Shown: positions 52,361 to 61,769 of the stretch, one piece after another
Numbering within the stretch: position 1 is the stretch's first letter
Layout of the letters: every line of letters begins with the position of its first letter
NCBI RefSeq assembly: GCF_009792235.1
Contig: NZ_CP046973.1
Coordinates: 620,001 to 684,000, forward strand
DNA from: Microcystis aeruginosa FD4
Lineage (GTDB): Bacteria; Cyanobacteriota; Cyanobacteriia; Cyanobacteriales; Microcystaceae
Reading direction: 5' to 3'
DNA length: 64,000 nt
The notes under the pieces: model-generated
The model's input: only the letters and a program-made list of their open reading frames with translations
Told to the model about the DNA's origin: nothing
Database searches by the model: none
Translations under genes and position numbers: made by a program

Positions 52361-53557
52361 TCAAGCGATACTACTGCGCTTTCTCGCTTCCTTATAAGAT
52401 GTTCCCACATCCTGTAAACCGACTTTAATCATCTGTTGTTCCAAAAGGGCAAAAAAACGCAAGCGATCGCCACCTTTAATCACCGCTAAATTGTGCGCTT
52501 CCGCTAAGGCGATCGGATAACCATAACCTTTTAACACCTGGGCCAGTAAAATACTCAAAGAGCGATCGAGTAATTCTCCCTCCTCCACCACCCAAGCAGG
52601 AACCTCTACCCTAGCGATTTCCGTCCCCACATGGAGATAACAGAAGTAAATGCGGTGTTCATCCCCATAAAGATCGAGTATCTTCAAAGAACTGCGCCAA
52701 AAAGGACTTCTTTGCCCTGGTTCCAATAAATAACCCCAGAGAGAAGCATCCCGGAGAGGATCGACAACGCGACAAGGGGTTTTTTCTGGGTCTAAATCAC
52801 CGCAATTGATCAAGCAATTGGGAGTATCATGGGGACAAGATTGTAAACGCAGGAAATTTAAGCTTTCCGTGCTACGAGAAGCACTAATATAACCCATAAG
52901 CGGGATTCTAGCTGATTTTAAATCGTCCCAAGACTGAAAAATCGGTGGCAAAATTAAATCTTTTGCTTCCGGGGGGAGACTATCGATAAACCAATAGATC
53001 AAAGAACCATCCACGAGGGCTAAATTTGGTTGATAATGGGCGCCGGGGGGTTTTACCCAACGAGTAGCCATTTCTGCTAACATTTGGCTTTCTAATACCG
53101 TCCGACGATAACTCATCCACTCATCCACGCGAATACCCCACTGTTTAGAAATGTAGAGGTCTTCTGATTTGTAATAGACTTCGGGAATGCTATCGAGGAG
53201 AGGGTGTAAATTTTGACCATAGTGCAACATGATCCTACCGATATTAATTAGATAACAGTAGGCGATTTCGTGGTGAGAAGGGGCAATTTGGGAACCATCC
53301 GTGGCAAAAACGCTATGACTTTCGGGAGCGGGAAGGATAGTAATGCGGGTGTCGAGAGGTTCGATCGGTAGCGCTACGGAGAAAATTAGGCGATCGTGCC
53401 AGTTATGATAGAGCTCTAGCAGTTTTTCCTGTTGCTGTTGCGCTTGTTCTAAAAGAATTTTCGCTCGCTGCACTCGCTCGCGACTAGCGGCCACTTCCTG
53501 TTGAAAATGTTGACTGATTCCTGGCATTTTTGCCGCTAATTTCGCAAGATCGAGCAT
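52361..53557 (-). CDS. nurA: NurA-domain nuclease
   Basis: A 398-residue protein with an N-terminal coiled-coil helix and a NurA nuclease domain. The first conserved Asp is in VFATDGSQIAPSHHEIAYCYLINIG, and a second in NLALVDGSLIYWF. The C-terminal VAEAHNLAVIKGGDRLRFF-like part (read ALAEAHNLAVIKGGDRL) completes the RNase H-like fold. NurA works with HerA in DNA end resection; herA is not in the window. Its 5' end is overlapped by 74 bases of the upstream higA frame. Confidence 0.85.
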   Translation of the reverse strand: MLDLAKLAAKMPGISQHFQQEVAASRERVQRAKILLEQAQQQQEKLLELYHNWHDRLIFSVALPIEPLDTRITILPAPESHSVFATDGSQIAPSHHEIAYCYLINIGRIMLHYGQNLHPLLDSIPEVYYKSEDLYISKQWGIRVDEWMSYRRTVLESQMLAEMATRWVKPPGAHYQPNLALVDGSLIYWFIDSLPPEAKDLILPPIFQSWDDLKSARIPLMGYISASRSTESLNFLRLQSCPHDTPNCLINCGDLDPEKTPCRVVDPLRDASLWGYLLEPGQRSPFWRSSLKILDLYGDEHRIYFCYLHVGTEIARVEVPAWVVEEGELLDRSLSILLAQVLKGYGYPIALAEAHNLAVIKGGDRLRFFALLEQQMIKVGLQDVGTSYKEARKRSSIA

Positions 53558-53906
53558 AGCTATCCTCTACCTGACTTTTTTGCTGATAAGGAATTTGTTT
53601 TAACCAGTCTAAATAACCTTTTAATCTTTGATTGTCGTTTTTTCTCGCTAAATATTCCCGATAAAGTCTTTCGCGCTCTATCCAGAAACGAGCGGGAGTT
53701 CCTAACACTAACTCTATCTGTAAAGCGGTATCGATAGTAATCTCCGCTTTACCTTTTATGATCTCATTGATAGTCTTTCTCGGTCTGCCCATACGTTGGG
53801 CCAGTTCCGATTGAGACATATTTCTTTCTTCTAGGATTTCGGCAAGGGTTTCTCCCCGTGGAGAAATAAAATCCGGTGCATATCTGTTCTCAATAGTATT
53901 AGTCAT
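53484..53906 (-). CDS. higA: HigA-family antitoxin, C-terminus read into nurA
   Basis: A 140-residue XRE/HigA protein: FISPRGETLAEILEERNMSQSELAQRMGRPRKTINEIIKGKAEITIDTALQIELVLGTPARFWIERERLYREYLARK. This is the normal HigA core up to about residue 100. The last 25 residues (RSCEISGKNARNQSTFSTGSGR) run out of frame over the nurA start and look like a tail acquired after loss of the native stop. It follows a truncated higB and a palindrome that may be its operator. Confidence 0.82.
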   Translation of the reverse strand: MTNTIENRYAPDFISPRGETLAEILEERNMSQSELAQRMGRPRKTINEIIKGKAEITIDTALQIELVLGTPARFWIERERLYREYLARKNDNQRLKGYLDWLKQIPYQQKSQVEDSYARSCEISGKNARNQSTFSTGSGR

Positions 53907-54027
53907 GTTTTAAATCGTCGAGTCTTTGCCTGATTTTCTTAGCCATCTTCTCTCCATACTGTTTTTTCAGGAGCCGTTGGCTATTGCATTCGTTCTCAAA
54001 TTTTTTTTTCTTAAATACAATATCCAT
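53899..54027 (-). pseudogene. higB: Truncated HigB toxin
   Basis: It encodes 42 residues, MDIVFKKKKFENECNSQRLL, then KKQYGEKMAKKIRQRLDDLK and HD. This matches the first half of HigB/RelE-type toxins, in which about 95 residues are normal. The catalytic C-terminal half is missing. Its stop codon overlaps the ATG of higA by eight bases. It was not expected to be found by size, but position and sequence fit. Confidence 0.65.
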
Positions 54028-54043
54028 TGTAGATGACCCTTGT

Positions 54044-54074
54044 AATATTGTTAACCTTTAGGGTTAACAATATT
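54044..54074. promoter_or_regulatory. 13-bp perfect palindrome, candidate HigA operator
   Basis: AATATTGTTAACC and GGTTAACAATATT are exact inverted repeats around a 5-base spacer. It lies 17 bases before the higB start. HigA antitoxins typically bind such palindromes in their own promoter. It could instead be a hairpin terminator for a transcript from the right. Confidence 0.55.
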
Positions 54075-54353
54075 TTATGGCAGCATATTTGTGGGGCATC
54101 CAGTACAAAAGCTCTAAATATAGCGTTAAGAGCTAATAGTCTAGACACCAATTCTGAAAATGAGGTTAGCTAGAGACAGTTTTTCAGACATTAGCCGATT
54201 AATTAGGCGATAATTATCGCTACAATTGCATGATCAAGCCAAAACAACGAAGCTGTAGTTTTATCGCCTAATAACGCTCGAATTAAGTGCCGCCGCCGCC
54301 CAAGAAAAAGACAATCTCTAACATCTAAACCGGAGAAAAGCACAATAAGCGAC

Positions 54354-54383
54354 TTGACAACAAGATAGACAATTTGCTATAAT
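54354..54383 (+). promoter_or_regulatory. Sigma-70-type promoter of the str operon
   Basis: TTGACA (54354-54359) and TATAAT (54378-54383) are both perfect, with an 18-base spacer. It lies about 67 bases before rpsL. The 270 bases to its left, up to the higBA palindrome, contain no gene. Confidence 0.85.
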
Positions 54384-54449
54384 GACCTTTTGTCAACGAT
54401 TTGACCTTCGGTAATAGGAGTTCAGAGTAACCTTAGATACAGCCCTATC

Positions 54450-54833
54450 ATGCCCACCATTCAGCAATTAATACGCGACGAAAGATCCAAAGCGAAAAGA
54501 AAAACCAAATCTCCCGCCCTCAAACAATGCCCCCAACGTCGGGGAGTTTGTACAAGAGTATATACCACCACACCGAAAAAACCCAACTCAGCCCTACGGA
54601 AAGTGGCTAGGGTACGTTTAACCTCTGGATTTGAGGTGACAGCCTACATCCCCGGGATCGGTCATAACCTGCAAGAACACTCCGTCGTCCTCATTCGGGG
54701 CGGTCGGGTTAAAGATCTGCCAGGAGTCAGATATCACATCATTCGCGGCACCCTTGATGCCACTGGGGTGAAAAACCGTCAGCAAGCTCGCTCTAAGTAC
54801 GGAACCAAACGCCCCAAACCCGCAGCTAAATAA
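54450..54833 (+). CDS. rpsL: 30S ribosomal protein S12
   Basis: A 127-residue S12: MPTIQQLIRDERSKAKRKTKSPAL, then GVCTRVYTTTPKKPNSALRKVARVRL and the accuracy-centre loop GGRVKDLPGVRYHIIRG. The first gene of the str operon, in the 30S decoding centre. The Lys residues where streptomycin resistance arises (PKKPNS and RVKDLPG) are wild type. Confidence 0.97.
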   Translation: MPTIQQLIRDERSKAKRKTKSPALKQCPQRRGVCTRVYTTTPKKPNSALRKVARVRLTSGFEVTAYIPGIGHNLQEHSVVLIRGGRVKDLPGVRYHIIRGTLDATGVKNRQQARSKYGTKRPKPAAK

Positions 54834-54988
54834 ACAGGGAATTGATTAACCAAAAAAATACTCCCACCGAGTCGGTCAAAGTTAACCCAAGAGACTTGAG
54901 ACTCGCAGGAGAGGGTTTGAGATGGGCTGTAATCATCCGACTGTCAAGCAAAAGTTAAAGTTAACCTAGAAAATTCAGGAATATTCCG

Positions 54989-55459
54989 ATGTCTCGCCGT
55001 AAAAACGTCAAAAAACGTCCTATTCCCCCCGATCCCGTTTACAATAGCTGTTTAGTCAGCATGACTATTCGCCGGATCATGCGATCGGGCAAAAAATCCC
55101 TGGCCGCTAACATCGTCTACGATGCCCTAAAAACCGTCGGCGAACGTACCGGTCAAGAACCCCTAGAAGTATTTGAAAAAGCCGTTAAAAACGCCACTCC
55201 CCTGGTGGAAGTGAAAGCCCGCCGGGTCGGTGGAGCCACCTATCAAGTACCGATGGAAGTGCGCAGCAACCGTGGTAGTACATTGGCACTACGCTGGTTA
55301 GTCCATTATGCTCGGACTAGAGGCGGCAAAACCATGGCAGGTAAACTAGCCAACGAGATCATGGATGCGGCCAATGAAACCGGCGGCACGATCAAAAAAC
55401 GGGAAGAAACCCACCGGATGGCAGAGGCAAACAAAGCCTTTGCCCACTATCGTTACTAA
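54989..55459 (+). CDS. rpsG: 30S ribosomal protein S7
   Basis: A 156-residue S7: MSRRKNVKKRPIPPDPVYNS, then VSMTIRRIMRSGKKSLAANIVYDAL, GGATYQVPMEVRSNRGSTLALRWLV and a C-terminal MAEANKAFAHYRY. It nucleates assembly of the 30S head by binding 16S rRNA. Second in the operon, after a 155-base gap with no obvious terminator. Confidence 0.97.
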   Translation: MSRRKNVKKRPIPPDPVYNSCLVSMTIRRIMRSGKKSLAANIVYDALKTVGERTGQEPLEVFEKAVKNATPLVEVKARRVGGATYQVPMEVRSNRGSTLALRWLVHYARTRGGKTMAGKLANEIMDAANETGGTIKKREETHRMAEANKAFAHYRY

Positions 55460-55590
55460 AAAGATATTTTAAGGGCGGTAGATCACACCGCTACCGCCAA
55501 AAAACTGTCAAGAAAAGTATAGAATTGTAAATAGTGTAAAAAATCCTAGAACAAAACCCCATCACTGGCAAGCAAAGCAAGGAGGTTGCT

Positions 55591-57666
55591 GTGGCACGGA
55601 CTATCCCGCTAGAGAGAGTGCGAAACATCGGAATCGCCGCTCATATAGATGCGGGCAAAACAACGACAACAGAAAGAATCCTGTTCTACACGGGAGTGGC
55701 TCATAAACTGGGCGAAGTCCACGACGGAACGGCAATTACCGACTGGATGGAACAGGAACGGGAGCGAGGAATCACCATCACCGCCGCCGCCATCAGTACC
55801 AGTTGGCAAGATCATCGCATCAACATCATTGACACCCCCGGCCACGTCGATTTCACCATTGAAGTGGAACGTTCCATGCGGGTACTCGATGGAGTAGTAG
55901 CGGTTTTCTGCTCTGTTGGCGGCGTACAACCCCAATCGGAAACCGTCTGGAGACAAGCAGATCGGTACAAAGTACCCCGGATTGCCTTTATCAACAAAAT
56001 GGACAGAACGGGAGCGAACTTCTTCAAAGTTTACGAACAATTAAGAGATCGCCTCAGAGCTAACGCCGTTCCCATCCAAATGCCGATCGGCGCAGAAAGC
56101 GAACTGAGCGGGATCGTTGATCTCGTCAAGATGCGCGCCTATATATATAAGGACGATCTAGGGAAAGACATAGAAGAAACCGACATTCCCGAAGACTTAT
56201 TGAAAAAGGCCGAAGAATTCCGCCTGCAACTGGTGGAAGCTGTAGCGGAAGCTGATGAAGAACTCCTAGAAAAATATCTAGAAGGTGAAGAACTCACCGA
56301 AGCGGAAATCAAACGCGGTCTCAGGGAAGGGACGATTGCAGGTACAATTGTTCCCGTCCTCTGCGGTTCAGCCTTCAAAAACAAAGGGGTACAACTGCTC
56401 CTCGATGCCGTGGTAGATTATCTGCCCTCGCCCTCGGAAGTAGCTGCCGTTAAAGGGATTCTCCCCGACGGAACCGAAGAAATCCGGGAAGCGAAAGATG
56501 ATGCTCCCTTCTCTGCTCTCGCCTTCAAAATCATGGCCGATCCCTTCGGTCGTTTAACCTTCCTGCGGGTTTATTCTGGGGTTTTGGCCAAAGGCAGCTA
56601 CGCTTATAACTCCACCAAAGGAACCAAAGAACGGATCGCTCGCCTGATCGTCCTCAAATCCAACGAACGGATCGAAGTGGATGAACTGCGCGCCGGTGAT
56701 CTAGGAGCGGCGATCGGACTGAAAAACACCATTACCGGGGATACCCTCTGTGATGAGAAGAACCCGATTATCCTAGAATCCCTCTTTATCCCCGAACCGG
56801 TTATCTCCGTGGCGGTGGAACCGAAAACCAAACAGGACATCGAGAAACTCAGCAAAGCCCTGCAAGCTCTCTCTGATGAGGATCCCACCTTCCGGGTCAA
56901 AGTTGATCCCGAAACCAATCAAACGGTGATCGCCGGGATGGGAGAACTGCACCTGGAAATCTTGGTCGATCGGATGCTCCGGGAATACAAAGTCGAAGCG
57001 ACGGTGGGCGCTCCCCAGGTGGCCTATCGGGAAACTGTTCGGAAACCTGTGCGCGCTGAGGGTAAATTTATCCGTCAAAGTGGCGGTAAAGGACAGTACG
57101 GCCACGTCGTCATCGAACTGGAACCGGGTGAACCGGGTTCGGGCTTTGTCTTCGTCTCCAAAATTGTCGGTGGTGCTATCCCCAAAGAATACATCAACCC
57201 GTCAGAACAAGGGATGAAAGAAGCTTGCGAATCGGGGATCGTAGCGGGTTATCCCGTCATCGACCTGAAAGCAACCCTTGTAGATGGTTCTTTCCACGAT
57301 GTGGACTCCTCCGAGATGGCCTTTAAAATTGCCGGTTCCATGGCGATCAAAGAAGCGGTGATGAAAGCTGCTCCCGTTCTCCTAGAACCGATGATGAAGG
57401 TGGAAGTGGAAGTACCCGAAGACTTCATCGGTAACGTCATCGGTGATCTTAACTCCCGTCGGGGACAAATCGAAGGTCAAGAAACCGAGACCGGCATCGC
57501 CAAAGTCTCCGCTAAAGTTCCCCTAGCGGAAATGTTTGGTTACGCCACTGATATTCGCTCCAAAACCCAAGGACGGGGCATCTTCACCATGGAATTTAGC
57601 CATTACGAAGAAGTCCCCCGCAACGTGGCCGAGACGATTATCACCAAAAGTAAAGGGAACGGCTAA
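55591..57666 (+). CDS. fusA: Elongation factor G
   Basis: A 691-residue translocase GTPase. G1 is AHIDAGKTTTTERIL, G2/switch II DTPGHVDFTIEVERSMRVLDG, G4 INKMDRTGANF, with domains II-V after. AGGAGG precedes the GTG start by a few bases. Standard length for bacterial EF-G. It moves tRNA and mRNA on the ribosome after peptide transfer. Confidence 0.97.
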   Translation: MARTIPLERVRNIGIAAHIDAGKTTTTERILFYTGVAHKLGEVHDGTAITDWMEQERERGITITAAAISTSWQDHRINIIDTPGHVDFTIEVERSMRVLDGVVAVFCSVGGVQPQSETVWRQADRYKVPRIAFINKMDRTGANFFKVYEQLRDRLRANAVPIQMPIGAESELSGIVDLVKMRAYIYKDDLGKDIEETDIPEDLLKKAEEFRLQLVEAVAEADEELLEKYLEGEELTEAEIKRGLREGTIAGTIVPVLCGSAFKNKGVQLLLDAVVDYLPSPSEVAAVKGILPDGTEEIREAKDDAPFSALAFKIMADPFGRLTFLRVYSGVLAKGSYAYNSTKGTKERIARLIVLKSNERIEVDELRAGDLGAAIGLKNTITGDTLCDEKNPIILESLFIPEPVISVAVEPKTKQDIEKLSKALQALSDEDPTFRVKVDPETNQTVIAGMGELHLEILVDRMLREYKVEATVGAPQVAYRETVRKPVRAEGKFIRQSGGKGQYGHVVIELEPGEPGSGFVFVSKIVGGAIPKEYINPSEQGMKEACESGIVAGYPVIDLKATLVDGSFHDVDSSEMAFKIAGSMAIKEAVMKAAPVLLEPMMKVEVEVPEDFIGNVIGDLNSRRGQIEGQETETGIAKVSAKVPLAEMFGYATDIRSKTQGRGIFTMEFSHYEEVPRNVAETIITKSKGNG

Positions 57667-57700
57667 TCAGTGACAAGTGACCAGTGTGCAGTGAGAATAA

Positions 57701-57724
57701 ACCGATCATTTAAATTTGATCGGT
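57701..57724. terminator. Inverted repeat between fusA and tuf
   Basis: ACCGATCA and TGATCGGT pair around TTTAAATT. There is no T tract, so it may be an mRNA processing or attenuation hairpin and not a full terminator. Short TCAGTGACAAGTGACCAGTG-type repeats lie just left of it. Confidence 0.4.
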
Positions 57725-57819
57725 CAACCCTAATCACTGCTAACTTAAAACTGATCTCTGGCGACTGATTACTGTTCACCCACCTGAAGAAGAAAAAAAA
57801 ACAAAGGAACAGAAAGTAA

Positions 57820-59049
57820 ATGGCACGCGCTAAATTTGAACGGACGAAACCCCACGTTAACATCGGTACGATCGGTCACGTTGACCACGGCAAAACTACC
57901 CTCACCGCCGCTATCACTATGACCCTAGCGGCTCTGGGTAATGCCCAAGCTAAAAAATATGATGAAATCGATGCCGCTCCCGAAGAAAAGGCCCGCGGGA
58001 TCACCATCAACACCGCTCACGTTGAGTACGAAACCGCCGATCGCCACTATGCACACGTTGACTGCCCTGGCCACGCCGACTATGTAAAAAACATGATCAC
58101 CGGTGCGGCACAGATGGACGGTGGTATTCTCGTGGTCTCGGCCGCTGATGGCCCGATGCCCCAAACCCGGGAACATATCCTGCTGGCTCGTCAGGTGGGT
58201 GTACCTAACCTCGTGGTCTTCCTCAACAAAAAAGATATGGTGGATGATGAGGAGTTACTGGAACTCGTAGAACTGGAAGTGCGCGAACTTCTCAGCAATT
58301 ACGACTTCCCCGGGGACGATATCCCCATTATTGCCGGTTCTGCTAAAGAAGCCCTCGACTACATGACCAAAAATCCCAAGGCCCAAAAAGGCGAAAACGA
58401 GTGGGTAGATGCGATTTATCAATTAATGGACGCGGTAGATAGCTATATCCCCACCCCCGAACGGGCGGTAGATAAACCCTTCCTGATGGCGGTAGAAGAC
58501 GTATTCTCGATTACTGGTCGGGGGACGGTGGCTACCGGTCGGATCGAACGCGGTAAAGTCAAAGTGGGTGATAACGTGGAATTAGTCGGGATCAGAGAAA
58601 CTCGCCCCACCACCGTGACCGGGATCGAAATGTTCAAGAAAAGTCTCGAAGAAGGGATGGCCGGTGACAACGCTGGTATCCTTCTGCGTGGTATCCAAAA
58701 AACCGACATCGAGCGCGGCATGGTTATCGCTAAACCAGGTACAATCAAACCCCACACTCAGTTTGAAGGTGAGGTGTATGTGTTAACTAAAGAAGAGGGT
58801 GGTCGTCACACTCCTTTCTTTAAAAACTATCGTCCTCAGTTCTATGTACGCACAACCGACGTAACTGGCACTATCCAAGACTACACCTCCGACGAGGGAG
58901 AAACCGTAGAAATGGTCATGCCGGGGGATCGGATCAAAATGACCGTGGAACTGATCAACCCGATCGCTATTGAACAGGGTATGCGCTTCGCTATTCGCGA
59001 AGGTGGTCGCACCATCGGTTCTGGCGTTATCTCGAAAATTATCAAGTAG
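57820..59049 (+). CDS. tuf: Elongation factor Tu
   Basis: A 409-residue GTPase. It has GHVDHGKTTLTAAIT, DCPGHADYVKNMITGAAQMDG and NKKDMVDDEELLELVELEVRELL, then the beta-barrel domains ending REGGRTIGSGVISKIIK. It has the cyanobacterial/plastid insertion around DSYIPTPERAVDKPFL and an N-terminal MARAKFERTKPHVN. It delivers aminoacyl-tRNA. AAAGGAACAGAAAG stands before the ATG. Confidence 0.97.
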   Translation: MARAKFERTKPHVNIGTIGHVDHGKTTLTAAITMTLAALGNAQAKKYDEIDAAPEEKARGITINTAHVEYETADRHYAHVDCPGHADYVKNMITGAAQMDGGILVVSAADGPMPQTREHILLARQVGVPNLVVFLNKKDMVDDEELLELVELEVRELLSNYDFPGDDIPIIAGSAKEALDYMTKNPKAQKGENEWVDAIYQLMDAVDSYIPTPERAVDKPFLMAVEDVFSITGRGTVATGRIERGKVKVGDNVELVGIRETRPTTVTGIEMFKKSLEEGMAGDNAGILLRGIQKTDIERGMVIAKPGTIKPHTQFEGEVYVLTKEEGGRHTPFFKNYRPQFYVRTTDVTGTIQDYTSDEGETVEMVMPGDRIKMTVELINPIAIEQGMRFAIREGGRTIGSGVISKIIK

Positions 59050-59139
59050 GCTAATCTACTAATTAACGGGGCAGTGAATTTAAAAGCTGCTCCGTTACTG
59101 TCTTTATCTCGTACCTTGACAATTGCAATAGGTGAAATT

Positions 59140-59457
59140 ATGGCTACGTTACAACAACAGAAAATTCGCATTCGTTTGAAAGCTTTTGACCGGCGCTTAC
59201 TCGATACTTCCTGTGAGAAGATTGTCGATACTGCCAATAGAACTAACGCCACGGCGATCGGACCGATTCCCCTACCGACCAAAAGAAAGATTTATTGTGT
59301 CCTGCGTTCCCCTCACGTTGACAAGGACTCCCGTGAACATTTTGAAACCCGCACCCATCGCCGCATTATTGATATTTACCAACCCTCTTCTAAGACAATC
59401 GATGCTTTGATGAAATTAGATTTACCCGCAGGGGTTGATATTGAGGTTAAGTTGTAA
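59140..59457 (+). CDS. rpsJ: 30S ribosomal protein S10
   Basis: A 105-residue S10: MATLQQQKIRIRLKAFDRRLLDTSCEKIV, then GPIPLPTKRKIYCVLRSPHVDKDSREHFETRTHRRIIDIY. The last gene of the operon, which in cyanobacteria ends with S10. ATG at 59140 gives the normal N-terminus; a longer frame from 59074 does not. S10 is also the NusE transcription factor. Confidence 0.97.
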   Translation: MATLQQQKIRIRLKAFDRRLLDTSCEKIVDTANRTNATAIGPIPLPTKRKIYCVLRSPHVDKDSREHFETRTHRRIIDIYQPSSKTIDALMKLDLPAGVDIEVKL

Positions 59458-59465
59458 AAAATGCC

Positions 59466-59495
59466 AAAAAGATGTTATCGCTAACATCTTTTTTT
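59466..59495 (+). terminator. Intrinsic terminator of the str operon
   Basis: AAAAGATGTTA and TAACATCTTTTTTT pair around TCGC, with the T run as tail. It lies nine bases after the rpsJ stop. Confidence 0.92.
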
Positions 59496-59602
59496 CTTCC
59501 CCACTATCCTATAACTTTTAAATAGGATTTTTGATAAAAGGAAGTTATTAAAAGAAGGGCAGTACAATTGCTAGGGGTGCATCACCAAAGATGCCCAGAT
59601 CG

Positions 59603-60478
59603 CTAAACTTTTTGTAGGGGAAAACCTAAAGCTTCCCGTTGCTGTAAATACAATTGAGCAACCTGTCGGGCTAAATTGCGAATTCTGCCGATATAACGGG
59701 TTCTTTCAGCTACAGCAATTACACCTCTAGCATCGAGTAAATTAAAAGTATGGGAACATTTGAGAACATAATCTAGACTGGGAATCACCAGAGAGCGATC
59801 GATTAATTGTTTAGCTTCCTGTTCATATAAACTGAATAAACTAAATAATAACTCAGGATTGGAAGCCTCAAAATTGTAGGTACATTGTTCGATTTCATTT
59901 TGCATAAAAATATCACCGTAGAGGATATTTTCATTCCATTGAATTTTATTAATTGCCTCTACATCTTGCAGATACATGGCTAATCTTTCTAAACCATAGG
60001 TAATTTCGATCGCCACGGGACGACAATCGATACCCCCACACTGTTGAAAGTAGGTAAATTGGGTGATTTCCATACCATCTAACCACACTTCCCAACCCAC
60101 ACCCCAAGCACCGAGGGTGGGAGATTCCCAGTTATCTTCCACGAAGCGAATATCGTGATCTTCTGGGTTAATTCCTAACACCCGCAGGGAGTCTAAATAG
60201 ATATCCTGAATATTATCGGGAGAGGGTTTAATTAGGACTTGATATTGATAGTAATGCTGAAAACGATTGGGATTTTCGCCATAACGGCCATCCGTAGGAC
60301 GACGACAGGGTTCCACATAGGCAACGGCCCAAGGTTCCGGACCAATTGCCCTTAAAAAAGTGTGGGGACTCATGGTTCCCGCACCTTTTTCGGTATCATA
60401 GGGTTGAGCAACTAAACAACCGCGAGCGGCCCAAAATTCATTTAATTTAGCGATAACAGCTTGGAAAGTTAGAGACAT
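59603..60478 (-). CDS. glyQ: Glycyl-tRNA synthetase alpha subunit
   Basis: A 291-residue class II synthetase alpha chain: MSLTFQAVIAKLNEFWAARGC, then YDTEKGAGTMSPHTFLRAIGPEPW, YVEPCRRPTDGRYGENPNR and FTYFQQCGGIDC. It pairs with a separate beta subunit (glyS), absent from the window, to charge tRNA-Gly. Standard length. An array of GGGTGTAGGG units lies just upstream. Confidence 0.96.
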   Translation of the reverse strand: MSLTFQAVIAKLNEFWAARGCLVAQPYDTEKGAGTMSPHTFLRAIGPEPWAVAYVEPCRRPTDGRYGENPNRFQHYYQYQVLIKPSPDNIQDIYLDSLRVLGINPEDHDIRFVEDNWESPTLGAWGVGWEVWLDGMEITQFTYFQQCGGIDCRPVAIEITYGLERLAMYLQDVEAINKIQWNENILYGDIFMQNEIEQCTYNFEASNPELLFSLFSLYEQEAKQLIDRSLVIPSLDYVLKCSHTFNLLDARGVIAVAERTRYIGRIRNLARQVAQLYLQQREALGFPLQKV

Positions 60479-60504
60479 GGGGAAAAGTAAAAAAGCGGAT
60501 TAGG

Positions 60505-60655
60505 GGTTGGGGAAGTGGGGTGTAGGGTGTAGGGTGTGGGGTGTAGGGTGTGGGGTGTGGGGTGTGGGGAGATGGGGGGTTGGGGAGAAAAAAGCTGCCG
60601 ACCGCCGACCGCCTCCTGTTTCCTGTCTCCTGTTTCCTGACTCCTGACAGTTAAA
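60505..60655. repeat. GGGTGTAGGGTGTGG and CTCCTGTTTCCTG arrays
   Basis: About eight GTGTAGG/GTGTGGG units (60515-60570) are followed by CTCCTGTTTCCTGTCTCCTG units up to the start of glyQ's neighbour. Same two families as 8321-8556. Confidence 0.85.
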
Positions 60656-60656
60656 G

Positions 60657-61580
60657 TCACTGACTTACTTTTAACTGTAAGCGAAAGTGAACGGGGGTAG
60701 AAGACTGGGGAAGAATAACTAATTCATAAAATCCCCCTTCGGATAATTGACCGGACCATTGCCGATCGCTAGACTTGTCTAAAAGGGTAATATTACCCGT
60801 GGGAGAGTAGAAAGATAGTAAAACTTCGCCTTCCGCCTCTAAAATTAAGTTTAACCGATCACTGGAACGCAATTTTATTGCATAGGCTTTTCCTTGTCCC
60901 TCGCTGAGAATTGCCTCGATAACTTCCTCTCCCCCCGCGTCTAAACTTTCGATCGCTTGGTAGGATAGGCCAGACTGTAAAGATTGTAACTGATTCCAGG
61001 CCAAACCACTCCATAGTTGACCTAGGGCTGTGTCAAAACTTGGTCTTTCTGTCAATTCGGGAAATAGCTGAAAAAAGGCAGTATCAGTAAGTAAATTAAG
61101 GACTTTACTGCTTAAGCGTAATTGATTCACTTGTTCTCGCCACTTTTGTCGCTGTTGCTCGTTGTAGCTACCTAATGCTTCTCTAGTGCCAGAATCGAGA
61201 CGTTCCAAGCGATCGAGTATTTCTGCTGCTAAAATATCTCTTTGTTCCTGTTTCTGTTTTTCCTCTTTGATATCCCCATAGCGGAGGCTAAACAATTCAT
61301 TGACGAGATTTTTAAAAAACTGACTATCAATTCCCAACTCTAGACGGCGCTTTCTCATCTCAGCTTTCCGTTGCCATGCCCGATCTGTGGCAGAATTAAA
61401 ATTATTTTCTTCCGTGGCAAAAACGGGTTTAACGGTTTCGGGTTGATTGCTGTGCTTAACCCACTGTTTCCCGATTAACCAGCCTATCCCCGCCGATAAT
61501 AACATCAAGAGGCAAAAAATAGCGATCCTACTGGAACAGCCGAGAAAAAGGGGCGATTTATTCCGAGAATTAGCGGCCAT
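60657..61580 (-). CDS. Membrane-anchored protein with PPC-like C-terminal domain
   Basis: A 307-residue protein with one membrane helix (about residues 17-34), a long helical middle rich in Glu, Arg and Gln (about 65-165), and a beta domain at the end (AYAIKLRSSDRLNLILEAEGEVLLSFYSPTGNITLLDKSSDRQWSGQLSEGGFYELVILPQ) that resembles bacterial pre-peptidase C-terminal domains. The function is unknown. It probably acts at the periplasmic face. It is upstream of glyQ on the same strand, separated by repeats. Confidence 0.55.
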   Translation of the reverse strand: MAANSRNKSPLFLGCSSRIAIFCLLMLLSAGIGWLIGKQWVKHSNQPETVKPVFATEENNFNSATDRAWQRKAEMRKRRLELGIDSQFFKNLVNELFSLRYGDIKEEKQKQEQRDILAAEILDRLERLDSGTREALGSYNEQQRQKWREQVNQLRLSSKVLNLLTDTAFFQLFPELTERPSFDTALGQLWSGLAWNQLQSLQSGLSYQAIESLDAGGEEVIEAILSEGQGKAYAIKLRSSDRLNLILEAEGEVLLSFYSPTGNITLLDKSSDRQWSGQLSEGGFYELVILPQSSTPVHFRLQLKVSQ

Positions 61581-61769
61581 TGTCTCCTTAGACGATTTGG
61601 GGTGTGGATATTTAAAGATGAGATTAACACAAATAATAGGCTAAGACGCATTTTAACCGCCTATCCTTAGATTAGCTGAATCTTCCCCAATCCCTTTACT
61701 GTTGCCCCTTGTCTCATCTCAACAAGCAGTTTAAATACACGGACAGCTTATTATTCATAGCAGATAACC

